A stretch of DNA of 64,000 nt from NCBI GenBank assembly GCA_014323795.1, contig JACONK010000018.1, positions 124,001 to 188,000 on the forward strand, given 5' to 3'. A program made the translations under genes and the position numbers. Below, piece by piece: positions 29,484 through 38,565 of the stretch; position 1 is the stretch's first letter, and every line of letters begins with the position of its first letter. Origin of the DNA: Paracoccaceae bacterium (lineage in GTDB: Bacteria > Pseudomonadota > Alphaproteobacteria > Rhodobacterales > Rhodobacteraceae). A model generated the notes under the pieces. The model was not told the origin of the DNA, searched no databases, and saw only the letters and a program-made list of their open reading frames with translations.

Positions 29484-31949
29484 ATGGCCGCAGATGAACC
29501 AAATCCCGAACATCTCGAAATCGCTGACGAGCTAATTGCGGAACGACGGGCCGAATTGCCGGGAGAAACGCCGGCGGACATGACCGCCTGGCAGCGTCCG
29601 TTCACCAGGGCGATTGATATCATCAACTACCGCGCGGGCCAAATCATCGCGGTGATGATGGTTCCCCTCATCGCCATCGTGGTGTGGGAGATCTTTTCCC
29701 GCAACTCATTCATCATCCTGCAAAACGCGGGGTACGAGGGTTTTGCCCGCACCGTAGGGCTTGGCCCCACCCTGCAAGCCTATGACCTCAGTCGCATGAT
29801 AGCCGGTGTCCTGTGGATGGCGGGCGCAGGTTACGGCCTGATGCGCGGGGTGCATATCCGTGCGGATTTTCTCTATCGCAACTGGTCCGACAGGACCCAG
29901 GCCACCGTCGATGCGGTCGCTTACCTCCTGTTCTACATCCCGTCCATGATTCTCTTCACCGTGGTCTCGGCGCAGTTTTGGTACCTGGCCTATGAATCCG
30001 GGGAGCGCCTGGCACTCGACAGTGCATGGCAGCCGGTCCTCTGGCCCGCACGGATTGCCATGCCTGTCGGAGGTTTTCTTCTTCTATTGCAAGGCTTGCC
30101 GGAAATTTTCCGCGCTTTCCACAAAATGGGCAAAGAGCGGGAACAAATGTTTGTGATGGCACTACCCGCCTATGTGATCGCGCTGCTGTGGATCGGCCTC
30201 GCCGTCTTCACGCCGACCCTCGTACCCGGTGGTACCTGGTTCACCGATATCATGTCGGCCCGGCCGGAACTGTCGAAGCCCGTCATTGGTCTAATCATGC
30301 TGGGTGCGATGCTGTTTGTGATTTTTATTGGTTTCCCGATTTCTTTCACGCTTATCTTCCTGGCGTTTGTCTTCGGTATCTGGGGTGCGAACTTCAGGCT
30401 GACAACGCTTCTGATGACGCTCAACACCAACTCCACCATGCTGAACGACCAGTTGATGGCCGTGCCGCTTTTCGTGCTGATGGGGATCGTCATGGAGTCT
30501 GCCGGACTGATGGAACGCCTCTTCGCATCCATCCAAATGATTATGTCCCGTGTACGCGGGGCACTCTTCATCGCGGTGCTGATCGTGTCCACGATCTTCG
30601 CCGCTGCCACTGGCATCGTGGGTGCATCCGTGACCCTGCTCGGCATCATGGCCGGTGCAACGATGAGCCGGTCCGGCTACGATGTACAGCTTGCTGCGGG
30701 CACTATCACTGCCGGCGGAACGCTGGGTATCCTGATCCCGCCGTCGATCATGCTGATCGTCATGGGCCCGGTGCTGGAGGTTTCGACGCTCGACCTCTTC
30801 CGCGGTGCGTTCATCCCCGGCGCGATCCTGGCCTTGCTCTACCTGCTTTACACGCTCGGACGATGCTGGATTAACCCGGATCTCGGCCCGATCATGGGTA
30901 AGGAAGACCAGCCGGATACGTCGAAATACTACGGTGCTGAGGTGGCGCTCATCTGTCTCGGCATCCTGACAGTCTGCCGCATCTTTGGGCTGGGCTTAAG
31001 CGGCACTTTCGGGGGGATACCCTTCGGCGGGCTATTGGTGCTGACTGTGGTGCTGGGCATCGCATACGCAGCCTATCGCAACATCCGGATCCTGCGGATC
31101 GTAATGCCGATTGCAGTGCTGTTCCACCTCTGCATGATCGGTGCCAACCTGGGAGAAGTCGTACCGACATGGTCCATCATCTTCGCCGCATTCACAGTGC
31201 TTCTGGCGGTGCTGTCCATGCCGATCTACCGATCATGTGCTGACGGGGACTTCTATTTTTCCGATCTGTGGGATGAATTCTTTGCAGGCCTCATGCCGCC
31301 GACGATCCTGATCTCCTTCGCGCTGGGATCGATCCTGCTCGGTTTCGCTACCCCGGCAGAGGCCGCGGCCATGGGCGCTTTCGGTGCGATACTTTTGTCG
31401 CTTGCCTACCGGAAGTTCACTTTCCCCGGCTTCTTCGATAATCTGATCAAGGCACTGGAAATCACCGTGCTGATCATGTTCCTCGTGGCCGCGTCGAACT
31501 TCTTTGGCGCACAGTTCTCTGCCCTTGGTACACCAAAGATGCTGACAGAGATATTGCTCGGCCTCGACATGGCACCCTTGCTGGTGCTGCTTCTGGTGAT
31601 GGCGTTGATCTTCCTCTTGGGTTGGCCGCTTGAATGGGTGCCCATCGTGTTGATCGTTGTACCGATCCTGCTGCCGACGGTCGCCGCGCTCGATATCCAC
31701 GGGCTTGATCGGTATGACCTTATGGTCTGGTTCGGCATCCTTGTGGCGGTGAACCTCCAGACGGCCTGGCTCAGCCCGCCGGTGGCCTTATCGGCCTACT
31801 TTCTAAAAGGCGTGGTGCCGAATTGGGATTTGAAGGACATCTACCTCGGCATGATGCAGTTCATGCTGGTTCAGCTCGCAGGCCTTATCCTGCTGATTCT
31901 CTTCCCGCAACTTGTCTTGTGGTTGCCGGAGGTCATGGGCGGCGGGTAG
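29484..31949 (+). CDS. TRAP transporter fused small and large permease subunits (DctQ-DctM)
   Basis: An 821-residue inner-membrane protein. The first 220 or so residues form the four-helix DctQ part, beginning with an acidic cytoplasmic tail and then IIAVMMVPLIAIVVWEIF. The DctM part follows from about residue 260, with many helices including FVIFIGFPISFTLIFLAFVF, GVMVPPS-like TLGILIPPSIMLIVMGP and LGFATPAEAAAMGAFGA. Fusion of Q and M is known in this family. The DctM half is longer than usual, with extra helices between residues 475 and 575. It pairs with the binding protein upstream. Confidence 0.9.
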   Translation: MAADEPNPEHLEIADELIAERRAELPGETPADMTAWQRPFTRAIDIINYRAGQIIAVMMVPLIAIVVWEIFSRNSFIILQNAGYEGFARTVGLGPTLQAYDLSRMIAGVLWMAGAGYGLMRGVHIRADFLYRNWSDRTQATVDAVAYLLFYIPSMILFTVVSAQFWYLAYESGERLALDSAWQPVLWPARIAMPVGGFLLLLQGLPEIFRAFHKMGKEREQMFVMALPAYVIALLWIGLAVFTPTLVPGGTWFTDIMSARPELSKPVIGLIMLGAMLFVIFIGFPISFTLIFLAFVFGIWGANFRLTTLLMTLNTNSTMLNDQLMAVPLFVLMGIVMESAGLMERLFASIQMIMSRVRGALFIAVLIVSTIFAAATGIVGASVTLLGIMAGATMSRSGYDVQLAAGTITAGGTLGILIPPSIMLIVMGPVLEVSTLDLFRGAFIPGAILALLYLLYTLGRCWINPDLGPIMGKEDQPDTSKYYGAEVALICLGILTVCRIFGLGLSGTFGGIPFGGLLVLTVVLGIAYAAYRNIRILRIVMPIAVLFHLCMIGANLGEVVPTWSIIFAAFTVLLAVLSMPIYRSCADGDFYFSDLWDEFFAGLMPPTILISFALGSILLGFATPAEAAAMGAFGAILLSLAYRKFTFPGFFDNLIKALEITVLIMFLVAASNFFGAQFSALGTPKMLTEILLGLDMAPLLVLLLVMALIFLLGWPLEWVPIVLIVVPILLPTVAALDIHGLDRYDLMVWFGILVAVNLQTAWLSPPVALSAYFLKGVVPNWDLKDIYLGMMQFMLVQLAGLILLILFPQLVLWLPEVMGGG

Positions 31950-31965
31950 GAACGGCAGATATCTT

Positions 31966-33190
31966 ATGCTGTCTGACGAAATTCCGGCACAGGTGCGCAC
32001 CTGCCTTACCCTTGTAAACGAATGTCCGATTGAGGGGCGACGGCGCGTTGACGTTGAAGTCGGTCGTGAAAACGACAACGCATTTTGCGGAGACCCCGGA
32101 TAACCAGGGGCGCGACAACCCGGCGAGTGCCCACCTGATGGCGGTCATCGCCACGGGCCGTGCCGATGCACATACCTTCTTCGGGACGGTCTGCGGACAG
32201 GTGATCCTGGGCGAAAGCGGGACAGAAATTTTATTCCGCCTCATTCGTACGGCCTGCGTGAACGCGGGCACAGGTGCGGTAATCGGATCCACAGTGGAGC
32301 CCCGGCCACCCGCTCCGCAGCGATTCGACGGGCGGATGTCGCGGGGCTTGACTACATCAGGGTGGCCCATGACGCCGAACGCGGGCTGGTGACGCCAGAC
32401 CAATACGCAGCCACAATGCGCCCGGATGTAAAGGTGTCGCCAGTACTGCATACCTCACCCGTCACCGATATGGGTGTGGAACTCACCGGGATTGTGGCGG
32501 CCATCCATGCGGTGGTGCCTGATTGCATCTTGATTATCGACGGTATCCGGTACGCGGCCCACGGGTGCATTGACGTGGATGTGTGTGGCATTGACGGCTA
32601 TGTTATTTCGCCTTACAGGGTTTTTCCCGCCACGGCTATGGGCGCGCATGGCTTTGTGGCGGGATAGGCACCCTGCCCCGCGACATACCGAAAGACGGGC
32701 CGGCACTGAATTGGGAATTCGGCCCCCGCGACACGGGTGCTTATGCTGTGTGGTCCGACGTGGTGGATTATTTTGACTGGCTCGGCGGGGCCGTTGGCGG
32801 CGGGCCGGATCGCCCGGCGCGACTGGCGGCAGCCTGTGCCGCGATCAGGGCGCATGAGGCCGCGCTCTGCGATGCGATGATCAACGGCACCGGCCATCTG
32901 AAAGGGCTGGCGGAGATTCCGGGTGTCACCTGTTCCCGGCGGGGCGACAACCCGGCACGAGAGGGGCTCGTCTCAATCACCGTAGACGGCAGGACCGGGC
33001 AAGAGCTTGTGGAAACCCTGCGCACCCACGGTATCCGCCCCCCCATGTGCGCAAGGCAGACCACCACTCCGGCGGCGGGGGCTGCGCCCCCTGGGTGTGG
33101 AAACCTGCACCCGCGTCAGGCTCTGCCACATACAACAGCCAGGCGAAGATTGCCCGTTTCCTGACTGCCATTGTGGCGATGATTCGCGAC
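31966..33190 (+). pseudogene. Class V aminotransferase (cysteine-desulfurase-like fold), decayed
   Basis: Fragments in at least four frames line up as one PLP class V enzyme: NPASAHLMAVIATGRADAHT, then GQVILGESGTEILFRLIRTA, VAHDAERGLVTPDQYAAT, LHTSPVTDMGVELTGIVAAI, DTGAYAVWSDVVDYFDW, EGLVSITVDGRTGQELVETL and finally NSQAKIARFLTAIVAM. The segment GYVISPYRVFPATAMG has arginine where the PLP lysine should stand (SPYKVF in relatives). Frameshifts near 32090, 32320, 32650 and 33040 break it. It follows the TRAP permease by 16 bp on the same strand, so the enzyme probably once acted on the transported substrate. Confidence 0.85.
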
Positions 33191-33478
33191 AAACCAGCGA
33201 AAGTCTGTGCCAGGCAAGGGGCTGACCTTTGTGCGGCCCAACAAGGCATGCCCGGCAGCCTGGCTTTGTGCACCACATCGCATTCCGGGTTGGCCGCACT
33301 TCCATCCGGCTGGCAGAGAAGGTTCTGAAAGACCCGGGGCCCGGGGCCATCGGTTTGCGCCTTTGCGGCACCGCCGCCAGTCCCGCACGGACAGGCCGGC
33401 ACCAGCCCGCACACTTCGGATTGAACGCGGCACAGCTGCCATTAAAACCGCCGATGCGGCTGACCGGGGGGCAGGGTT
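33191..33478. other. Spacer between decayed aminotransferase and cobO, nothing recognised
   Basis: About 290 bp of GC-rich sequence without a plausible gene; probably eroded coding sequence. The converging gene cobO ends immediately at its right border. Confidence 0.3.
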
Positions 33479-34087
33479 CTAAAACTCCACCCCGATCTGC
33501 GCCTTCATACCCTGGCGGAACGGGTGTTTCACCAGCTCCATCTCGGTAACCATATCGGCGATCTCGATCATGTCTTCCCTGGCGTTGCGGCCGGTGAGCA
33601 CGACGTGGGTCATCTCCGGCTTCTCAATTTTCAGGAACCCTGTCACATCCGCGATGTCAAGATAGTTATAACGCAGGGCAATGTTGATTTCGTCGAGCAG
33701 TACCATGCGGTTGCTTTCATCCCGGATCAGCTCCTTTGCTTTTTCCCAGGCGGCCTGGGCCATATCTGTATCGCGGGTCTTGTCCCGGGTTTCCCAGGTA
33801 AAGCCCTCACCCATCGTATGGAATGAACATAAGTCGCTGAACCTGTCCAGGATCAGGTCACGTTCGCCGGTGCGCATGCCCCCCTTGATGAACTGCACCA
33901 CGGCACATTTCCGCCCGTGGGCGATGTGGCGGAAGATCATGCCGAAGGCTGCGGTCGATTTACCCTTGCCCTTGCCGGTGTTGACGATGATCAGACCCTT
34001 TTCTTTGGTCTTCGTGGTCATAATCCTGTCACGGATAGCCTTCTTTTTGGCCATCTTCATCGCGTGGCGGTCTGCGCTTTCATTCAT
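33479..34087 (-). CDS. cobO: Cob(I)yrinic acid a,c-diamide adenosyltransferase
   Basis: This ATP:corrinoid adenosyltransferase (CobO/BtuR/CobA type) adds the adenosyl group during B12 synthesis or salvage. The protein is 202 residues from the ATG at 34087, which has AAAGGAGA upstream. The P-loop is VNTGKGKGKSTAAFG, followed by VVQFIKGGMRTGERDLI, LLDEINIALRYNYLD and VVLTGRNARED, all family signatures. The last residues HPFRQGMKAQIGVEF match relatives. It stands alone; no other cobalamin gene is in view, and no cobalamin riboswitch was seen upstream. Confidence 0.93.
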   Translation of the reverse strand: MNESADRHAMKMAKKKAIRDRIMTTKTKEKGLIIVNTGKGKGKSTAAFGMIFRHIAHGRKCAVVQFIKGGMRTGERDLILDRFSDLCSFHTMGEGFTWETRDKTRDTDMAQAAWEKAKELIRDESNRMVLLDEINIALRYNYLDIADVTGFLKIEKPEMTHVVLTGRNAREDMIEIADMVTEMELVKHPFRQGMKAQIGVEF

Positions 34088-34317
34088 GTGTGTCTCCTTT
34101 GGTCCGACAATGGTGCCAACATTCACACAAGCCAACCCCGAGGGCGCGGTCGACCTGCGTGTAAACGGCGTTGCGTAAAAAATGCAGAATATGGCGTAAT
34201 CTGCGGCAGTCGCGACGTTTTTACCCTATCGCAGCGGAGGCGTTTTGCGTACACTCTCCCGAGACTGACTCGGATCCCCCATCGGCAGATCCCGAAACCG
34301 GATAAGGAGAAACGCCC

Positions 34318-35079
34318 ATGAAAGTGCTTGTGCCCGTTAAACGCGTGATCGACTACAACGTAAAGGTCCGTGTGAAGGCGGATGGTACCGGCGTCGATTT
34401 GGCTAACGTAAAGATGTCGATGAATCCCTTCGATGAAATCGCTGTGGAAGAGGCAATCCGCCTGAAAGAAACTGGCAAGACTGACGAAATTGTGGCCGTA
34501 TCCATAGGCGTAAAGCAGGCACAGGAAACCCTGCGAACCGCGCTCGCTATGGGGGCTGACCGGGCGATCCTGGTTGTGGCCACTGATGATGTACACACGG
34601 ACATTGAGCCTCTGGCTGTCGCCAAGATCCTGAAAGGCATCGTGGATGAAGAACAACCGGGCCTGGTGATCTGCGGTAAGCAGTCAATCGACAACGACAT
34701 GAACGCCACGGGCCAAATGCTGGCAGCGTTATGCGGCTGGTCTCAGGCAACTTTCGCCAATGCGGTAGATATCAATGGCGACAATGCCACCGTGACCCGC
34801 GAGGTGGATGGCGGCCTGCAAAAGATCAGGGTCAGCATGCCTGCGGTCATTACCACTGACCTGCGTCTGAATGAGCCGCGCTACGCATCCCTGCCCAACA
34901 TCATGAAGGCGAAAAAAAAGCCGCTTGATGAAAAGATACCGTCTGACTATGCCGTTGATGTGTCACCGCGTCTGGCCATCGTAAAAACAGAAGAGCCCGC
35001 CAACCGCGCCACTGGTGTGAAGGTTGGCTCAGTCGATGAACTGATTGCAAAACTCAAGGACGAAGCGGGGGTTATCTAA
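34318..35079 (+). CDS. etfB: EtfB, electron transfer flavoprotein beta subunit
   Basis: The beta subunit (253 residues, AMP-binding) of the soluble flavoprotein that passes electrons from acyl-CoA and other dehydrogenases to ETF-ubiquinone oxidoreductase. It starts [20 protein letters not shown] after an AAGGAG site and contains [24 protein letters not shown] and [20 protein letters not shown]. The recognition loop AKKKPLDEK is present. Its stop codon overlaps the etfA start (TAATG), so the two subunits are translationally coupled. Confidence 0.96.
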   Translation: MKVLVPVKRVIDYNVKVRVKADGTGVDLANVKMSMNPFDEIAVEEAIRLKETGKTDEIVAVSIGVKQAQETLRTALAMGADRAILVVATDDVHTDIEPLAVAKILKGIVDEEQPGLVICGKQSIDNDMNATGQMLAALCGWSQATFANAVDINGDNATVTREVDGGLQKIRVSMPAVITTDLRLNEPRYASLPNIMKAKKKPLDEKIPSDYAVDVSPRLAIVKTEEPANRATGVKVGSVDELIAKLKDEAGVI

Positions 35080-36005
35080 TGACTGTTCTTCTTGTTGCAG
35101 AGCTATCCGGCGGTGAGCTGGCACTCGACGCAACCGCCAAGGCTGTGACCGCCGCAAGGGAGCTCGGTGATGTGCACGTGCTTTGTGCAGGCAGCAACTG
35201 CCGGGGTGCGGCGGTAGAATCTGCGAAAATCGATGGCGTGACCAAGGTATTGTGCGCTGACGACCCGGCACTTGACAACCAGCTGGCTGAAAACACGGCG
35301 AACCTGATCGTTGGCATGGCCGATGCCTACGACCACATCGTAGCACCCGCAACCAACAGTGCCAAGAACATCCTGCCCCGCGTCGCGGCACTGCTGGATG
35401 TCATGGTGATTTCAGACATCACTGCGGTGGTCGACGGCGACACGTTTGAACGCCCGATCTACGCCGGTAACGCGATCCAGACTGTAAAATCCGGCGATAC
35501 GAAAAAGGTCGTATCCATCCGGACAGCAGGCTTTAACGCTGCAGGGTCTGGCGGGTCTGCCGCCGTGGAAGACGTGGGCGGTGCTGTTGGCTCAGGGCTG
35601 TCTGAATGGATTGAAGACAAGGTTTCTGAAAGCGACCGCCCGGAATTGACATCGGCCAAAATCGTCGTCTCCGGTGGCCGCGGCGTTGGATCGGAGGAAT
35701 CCTTCAAAATCATCGAAGCACTGGCGGACAGACTGAACGCTGCCGTCGGGGCATCCCGTGCCGCCGTCGATTCGGGCTATGCACCGAACGACTGGCAGGT
35801 CGGCCAGACCGGCAAGGCTGTGGCACCGGATCTGTACATCGCCTGCGGTATTTCCGGTGCAATCCAGCACTTGGCTGGCATGAAAGATTCCAGGGTCATC
35901 GTGGCGATCAACAAGGATGAAGAGGCACCGATCTTCCAGGTCGCCGATTACGGTCTGGTGGCAGACCTTTTTGAAGCTGTACCGGAGCTAACCGCCAAAC
36001 TGTGA
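35079..36005 (+). CDS. etfA: EtfA, electron transfer flavoprotein alpha subunit
   Basis: The FAD-carrying alpha subunit, 308 residues. The C-terminal FAD domain is clear: [56 protein letters not shown] and [20 protein letters not shown]. The N-terminal part begins [20 protein letters not shown]. The start overlaps the etfB stop by one base. A 90-bp nested inverted repeat begins 16 bp after the stop. Confidence 0.96.
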   Translation: MTVLLVAELSGGELALDATAKAVTAARELGDVHVLCAGSNCRGAAVESAKIDGVTKVLCADDPALDNQLAENTANLIVGMADAYDHIVAPATNSAKNILPRVAALLDVMVISDITAVVDGDTFERPIYAGNAIQTVKSGDTKKVVSIRTAGFNAAGSGGSAAVEDVGGAVGSGLSEWIEDKVSESDRPELTSAKIVVSGGRGVGSEESFKIIEALADRLNAAVGASRAAVDSGYAPNDWQVGQTGKAVAPDLYIACGISGAIQHLAGMKDSRVIVAINKDEEAPIFQVADYGLVADLFEAVPELTAKL

Positions 36006-36021
36006 AATCACCCCGGGGACA

Positions 36022-36111
36022 GCGAAAAACCGGGCATCCGCATCTTTTGGGGGTTATATACCTGACTATACAGCTTCCCCCCGGGCAGAAAGACTGGTGC
36101 CCGGTTTTCGC
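36022..36111. repeat. Large nested inverted repeat downstream of etfA
   Basis: The outer arms are GCGAAAAACCGGGCA (36022-36036) and TGCCCGGTTTTCGC (36098-36111), complementary except for one extra A. Inside, a run of five G (36049-36053) faces six C (36077-36082). It could terminate etfBA transcription, or it could be a mobile or decayed palindromic element, since it opens the eroded region. Confidence 0.55.
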
Positions 36112-36168
36112 CTTAATGTAAATCCAGGGCCAGGCGCAAGGGTCAGATACGGGGGGTAACGCCTCCTT

Positions 36169-36268
36169 TATCGGGCTTTAAGTGCCGATTAACCGGTCGG
36201 TCTTTCACCTTATACGGGCTTGCAGGGATTCAGGACGCAAGAACCCGCCCGCACCGATGACGGGGAAG
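36169..36268 (+). repeat. Direct repeat copy A (about 100 bp)
   Basis: The copy runs from TATCGGGCTTTA to GATGACGGGGAAG and aligns over its whole length with 36652-36750, with scattered substitutions and small indels. Shared blocks include GCCGATTA, CCGGTCGGT and GACGGGGAAG. It contains no gene. Confidence 0.75.
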
Positions 36269-36610
36269 TGCACACACCGGCCCTTGCGCATTAGACAGCG
36301 CGTGAAGGAACCGGAGGGGGTGTGGCGGACGCGGGCACAAATGTATGCGCATGGTGCCCGACCGGCACGGCCATCGTTGCAGGGGATGTGGCAGAAAGTT
36401 TGATGAACCCGGCTATCGGGAACCTGACCATAACCTGCCACGCCCGGACGGCGGGCCGAATGGCTATGCCAGACCGTGTGGTGCCGTGCGGCCCCTGCAA
36501 CACACCCCAAGGCAGCACCTGTACGCTTTCATGGCTGCGCAGGGAAAACAAAAGCAGGGCATGTATGCGGTGAAGGATGCAGTATTCGGGCGTCTAATCA
36601 AATATATAAT

Positions 36611-36644
36611 CCCCTATAAATGGGGGTTTAAACGCCGTTTAAAC
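36611..36644. repeat. Clustered palindromes with a TTAA-N7-TTAA site
   Basis: CCCC-TATAAAT-GGGG (36611-36625) is followed directly by GTTTAAAC-GCC-GTTTAAAC (36626-36644). The second contains TTAA-N7-TTAA at 36628-36642, the consensus spacing of alphaproteobacterial CtrA boxes, although the flanking palindromes could create it by chance. Copy B of the direct repeat starts 8 bp later. Confidence 0.5.
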
Positions 36645-36651
36645 GGTCATG

Positions 36652-36750
36652 TATCGGGCTTTAAAGGCCGATTACCCGGTCGGTTTTTCAGGGTGTTACG
36701 GGCAGGCAAGGGATTCGGGGCGCAAGACCCTGCCGCCGATGACGGGGAAG
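36652..36750 (+). repeat. Direct repeat copy B (about 99 bp)
   Basis: This is the partner of 36169-36268, separated by about 480 bp centre to centre. The start TATCGGGCTTTAAA and the end GCCGATGACGGGGAAG are the best-conserved parts. Confidence 0.75.
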
Positions 36751-37038
36751 CGGGTGCCCTTCCTGCGTGTCAGAGGGTTTGTTTTGCGGGACAAAGACGC
36801 GGGATAAGGCCCATGCCCGCGCCCGGCCAGGCAGCTGTATGCATGCATGCCGGAAACGAATCGCCGGCCCGCAACAGGAGAAATCCCATGTTAAACCACG
36901 TTTATGCTGAACTTTCCGCTTTTCCCGTGCCGGGAGAGTTCATCTGCGCCTGCACTGGCGGGCTGAAAAATAAAAAAAAGGGGGGGGTTCCCGCTGGCCA
37001 GGGTGCCATTGCCCGTGCGGCACCGCCCCCCAGGCCTG

Positions 37039-37527
37039 TCATCGCCGCAGGGGCGCAACGGCCAGGCGGTGCGGCGGCCCAGGCAAACGGGCCACCCCCG
37101 GCGGGATAGCCCGTTGTATTTCTGTTTTGGCCCGGGGTTTCCCTGCCCCGGCCTCGCCACCCGTCATGTCGTCGCCCTTGCTCCCGACCAGCGTGTCGTC
37201 GCCGGTATAGCCATGCAGGGCGTCATCGTCGCGGCCCCCTTTCAGCGTGTCGTTGCCCCCTCGCCATACAGGGCATCCTTACCCGACCCGCCATACAGCA
37301 TGTCGTTGCCGGTATAGCCATCCAGGCGGTCGTTCCCGGCACCTCCGTAGAGCCGGTGGGCACCTTCGAAGCCCGTTCCACGGTCGTCGCTGTCGGTGCC
37401 GCCGGCTTCCAAAACGAGCAGGCCGTTGTAGTAATCTTCGCGGGCTTTCATGAACTCGGCCGTCAATGCACCAGATTCATCGTACCTGTCAGGTCCTGAG
37501 GGGAATACGGGACCGGAATCTTGCCAT
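37039..37527 (-). pseudogene. RTX-type calcium-binding repeat protein, broken
   Basis: An AAGGAG site and an ATG at 37527 open a gene that is frameshifted almost at once (KIPVPYSPQDLTGT in one frame, then YDESGALTAEFMKAREDY in another). RTX nonapeptides follow: LYGGAGNDRLDGYTGNDMLY, shifting frame near 37260 to GEGGNDTLKGGRDDDALHGY and TGDDTLVGSKGDDMTGG before a stop at 37039. It is far shorter than the intact RTX gene at 40486-41757 but has the same kind of leader (AAAGGAGCAA before the ATG), so it is probably a decayed paralogue. Confidence 0.75.
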
Positions 37528-37871
37528 GGTTTTGCTCCTTTTTCAGGTTGGCTTTCGGGTTTGCGATTCGATTCAGGGGGGCAGGAAAAGTTTTTGCCAG
37601 GGTTTGTCAGCCGCTAACGAAGTCAAAGAGGTAACTTTCGCCATTTTCCCCTATGGCGTCTTCCAGCTGCTGCCAGGTCACATTCAGGGTGATGCCCGCA
37701 TCATTTTCCGGTGCGGGGCTACCGGATACGGCAGATGCCGGTGCCGGTGTCCGGCCAGGACCATACCCCCGTCACAGGGGTTTTGGTGGCCGGAAGGCCA
37801 GAGGGGAGAGGAGGCCTGTGAAACCGGGCGTACGCCCCGGGCAACCGCGGGGGGTGCCCTGGCGGCCCCGG
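37528..37871. other. Non-coding spacer between RTX remnant and aldolase remnant
   Basis: No recognisable gene in about 340 bp. The divergent promoter of the RTX remnant probably lay here. The right part likely includes eroded 5' sequence of the aldolase gene. Confidence 0.3.
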
Positions 37872-38410
37872 CGATGCCCATGGCGCGTGTTGCCGGGCCT
37901 GATACCGGGGCACCGGGGATTATCCGCCCGATGATCCGTTTCCGGGCGCAGGTGCCGGCAGGCGTGGCGCGTTACCCGCCGTACGGGTCACGCAGTTTCG
38001 GGCCGGCTTTTATCATGGTCACGGACTATTACGCCAGTGCCAGTGACGCTGTCGTTGTATGCGCACTGATCGGAACGGCGGAGGCGATTGAAACCCTGGA
38101 CGGCATTATCAGCATGCCAGGGCCGGACGACATCTGTATCGGCCCGGCTGATCTGTCGCCGGGGAGCACACAGGGGCAGCCGCCCCCGGGGCCGGACCGG
38201 CAAGAGGCAGACATGCAGGAGCTTATCCGAACCGTTGCCGCCCGGATCCTGGGGCCCGGTTCCTGGGGATTGTGGTTTGGGGGCCGGTATCCCTTGCCTG
38301 TGCAGCAGTATGCGGCACAGGCTGCGGAACGGAGGGTTGGCAGGGTCACTGTCAGCGGGGATGTGCGGCGTTGGCCGCGGCGGCACAGACAATCGGGAAA
38401 GCCGGTGCCT
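37872..38410 (+). pseudogene. HpcH/HpaI-type 2-oxo-acid aldolase, decayed
   Basis: Fragments match class II (HpcH/HpaI) aldolases such as 4-hydroxy-2-oxoheptanedioate aldolase: ARVAGPDTGAPGIIRPMI, RYPPYGSRSFGPAFIMVTDY, VVVCALIGTAEAIETLDGII, then GPDDICIGPADLSPGS and finally VTVSGDVR with AALAAAAQTIGKAGAL in a neighbouring frame. The N-terminal third is unrecognisable, and frameshifts occur before 37900 and near 38365. The metal-binding glutamate in IGTAEAIE is retained, but the sequence around the substrate loop is degraded. Confidence 0.75.
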
Positions 38411-38565
38411 TGCCGGGCAGCGGGCAGAGGTCTGGCCGGGCGGTGCCGCTTGACAGGGCCGTGCGGGCAGGCGCATAAATGCGTTTCGTGCGGCAGGGGC
38501 AGGCGGGCTGAATCCCGGATGCGCATGCCTGGCAGGATGACAGAATTCCGCAACGGAATATCCCG

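Larger units (their letters stand above)
36112..37038. other. Eroded non-coding region with repeats, no intact gene
   Basis: Apart from the direct repeats and palindromes listed separately, no frame matches a known protein. The open frames present are GC-driven and lack ribosome binding sites. Base composition swings sharply, with AT-rich islands near 36595-36660 and G-runs near 36980, unlike the neighbouring genes. Confidence 0.45.

Noticed and set aside
20432-33190. Programmed frameshifting as explanation of the broken genes
   Set aside because: The breaks are multiple, at non-slippery positions, and accompanied by loss of catalytic residues; decay (or, for 20432-21819, possible sequencing error) is simpler.
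34088-34317. Cobalamin riboswitch upstream of cobO
   Set aside because: No B12-box-like segment or long structured leader is visible in the short divergent spacer.
36345-37109. A 254-codon gene in the eroded region
   Set aside because: It crosses the palindromes and direct repeat, has no ribosome binding site and shows no family features.
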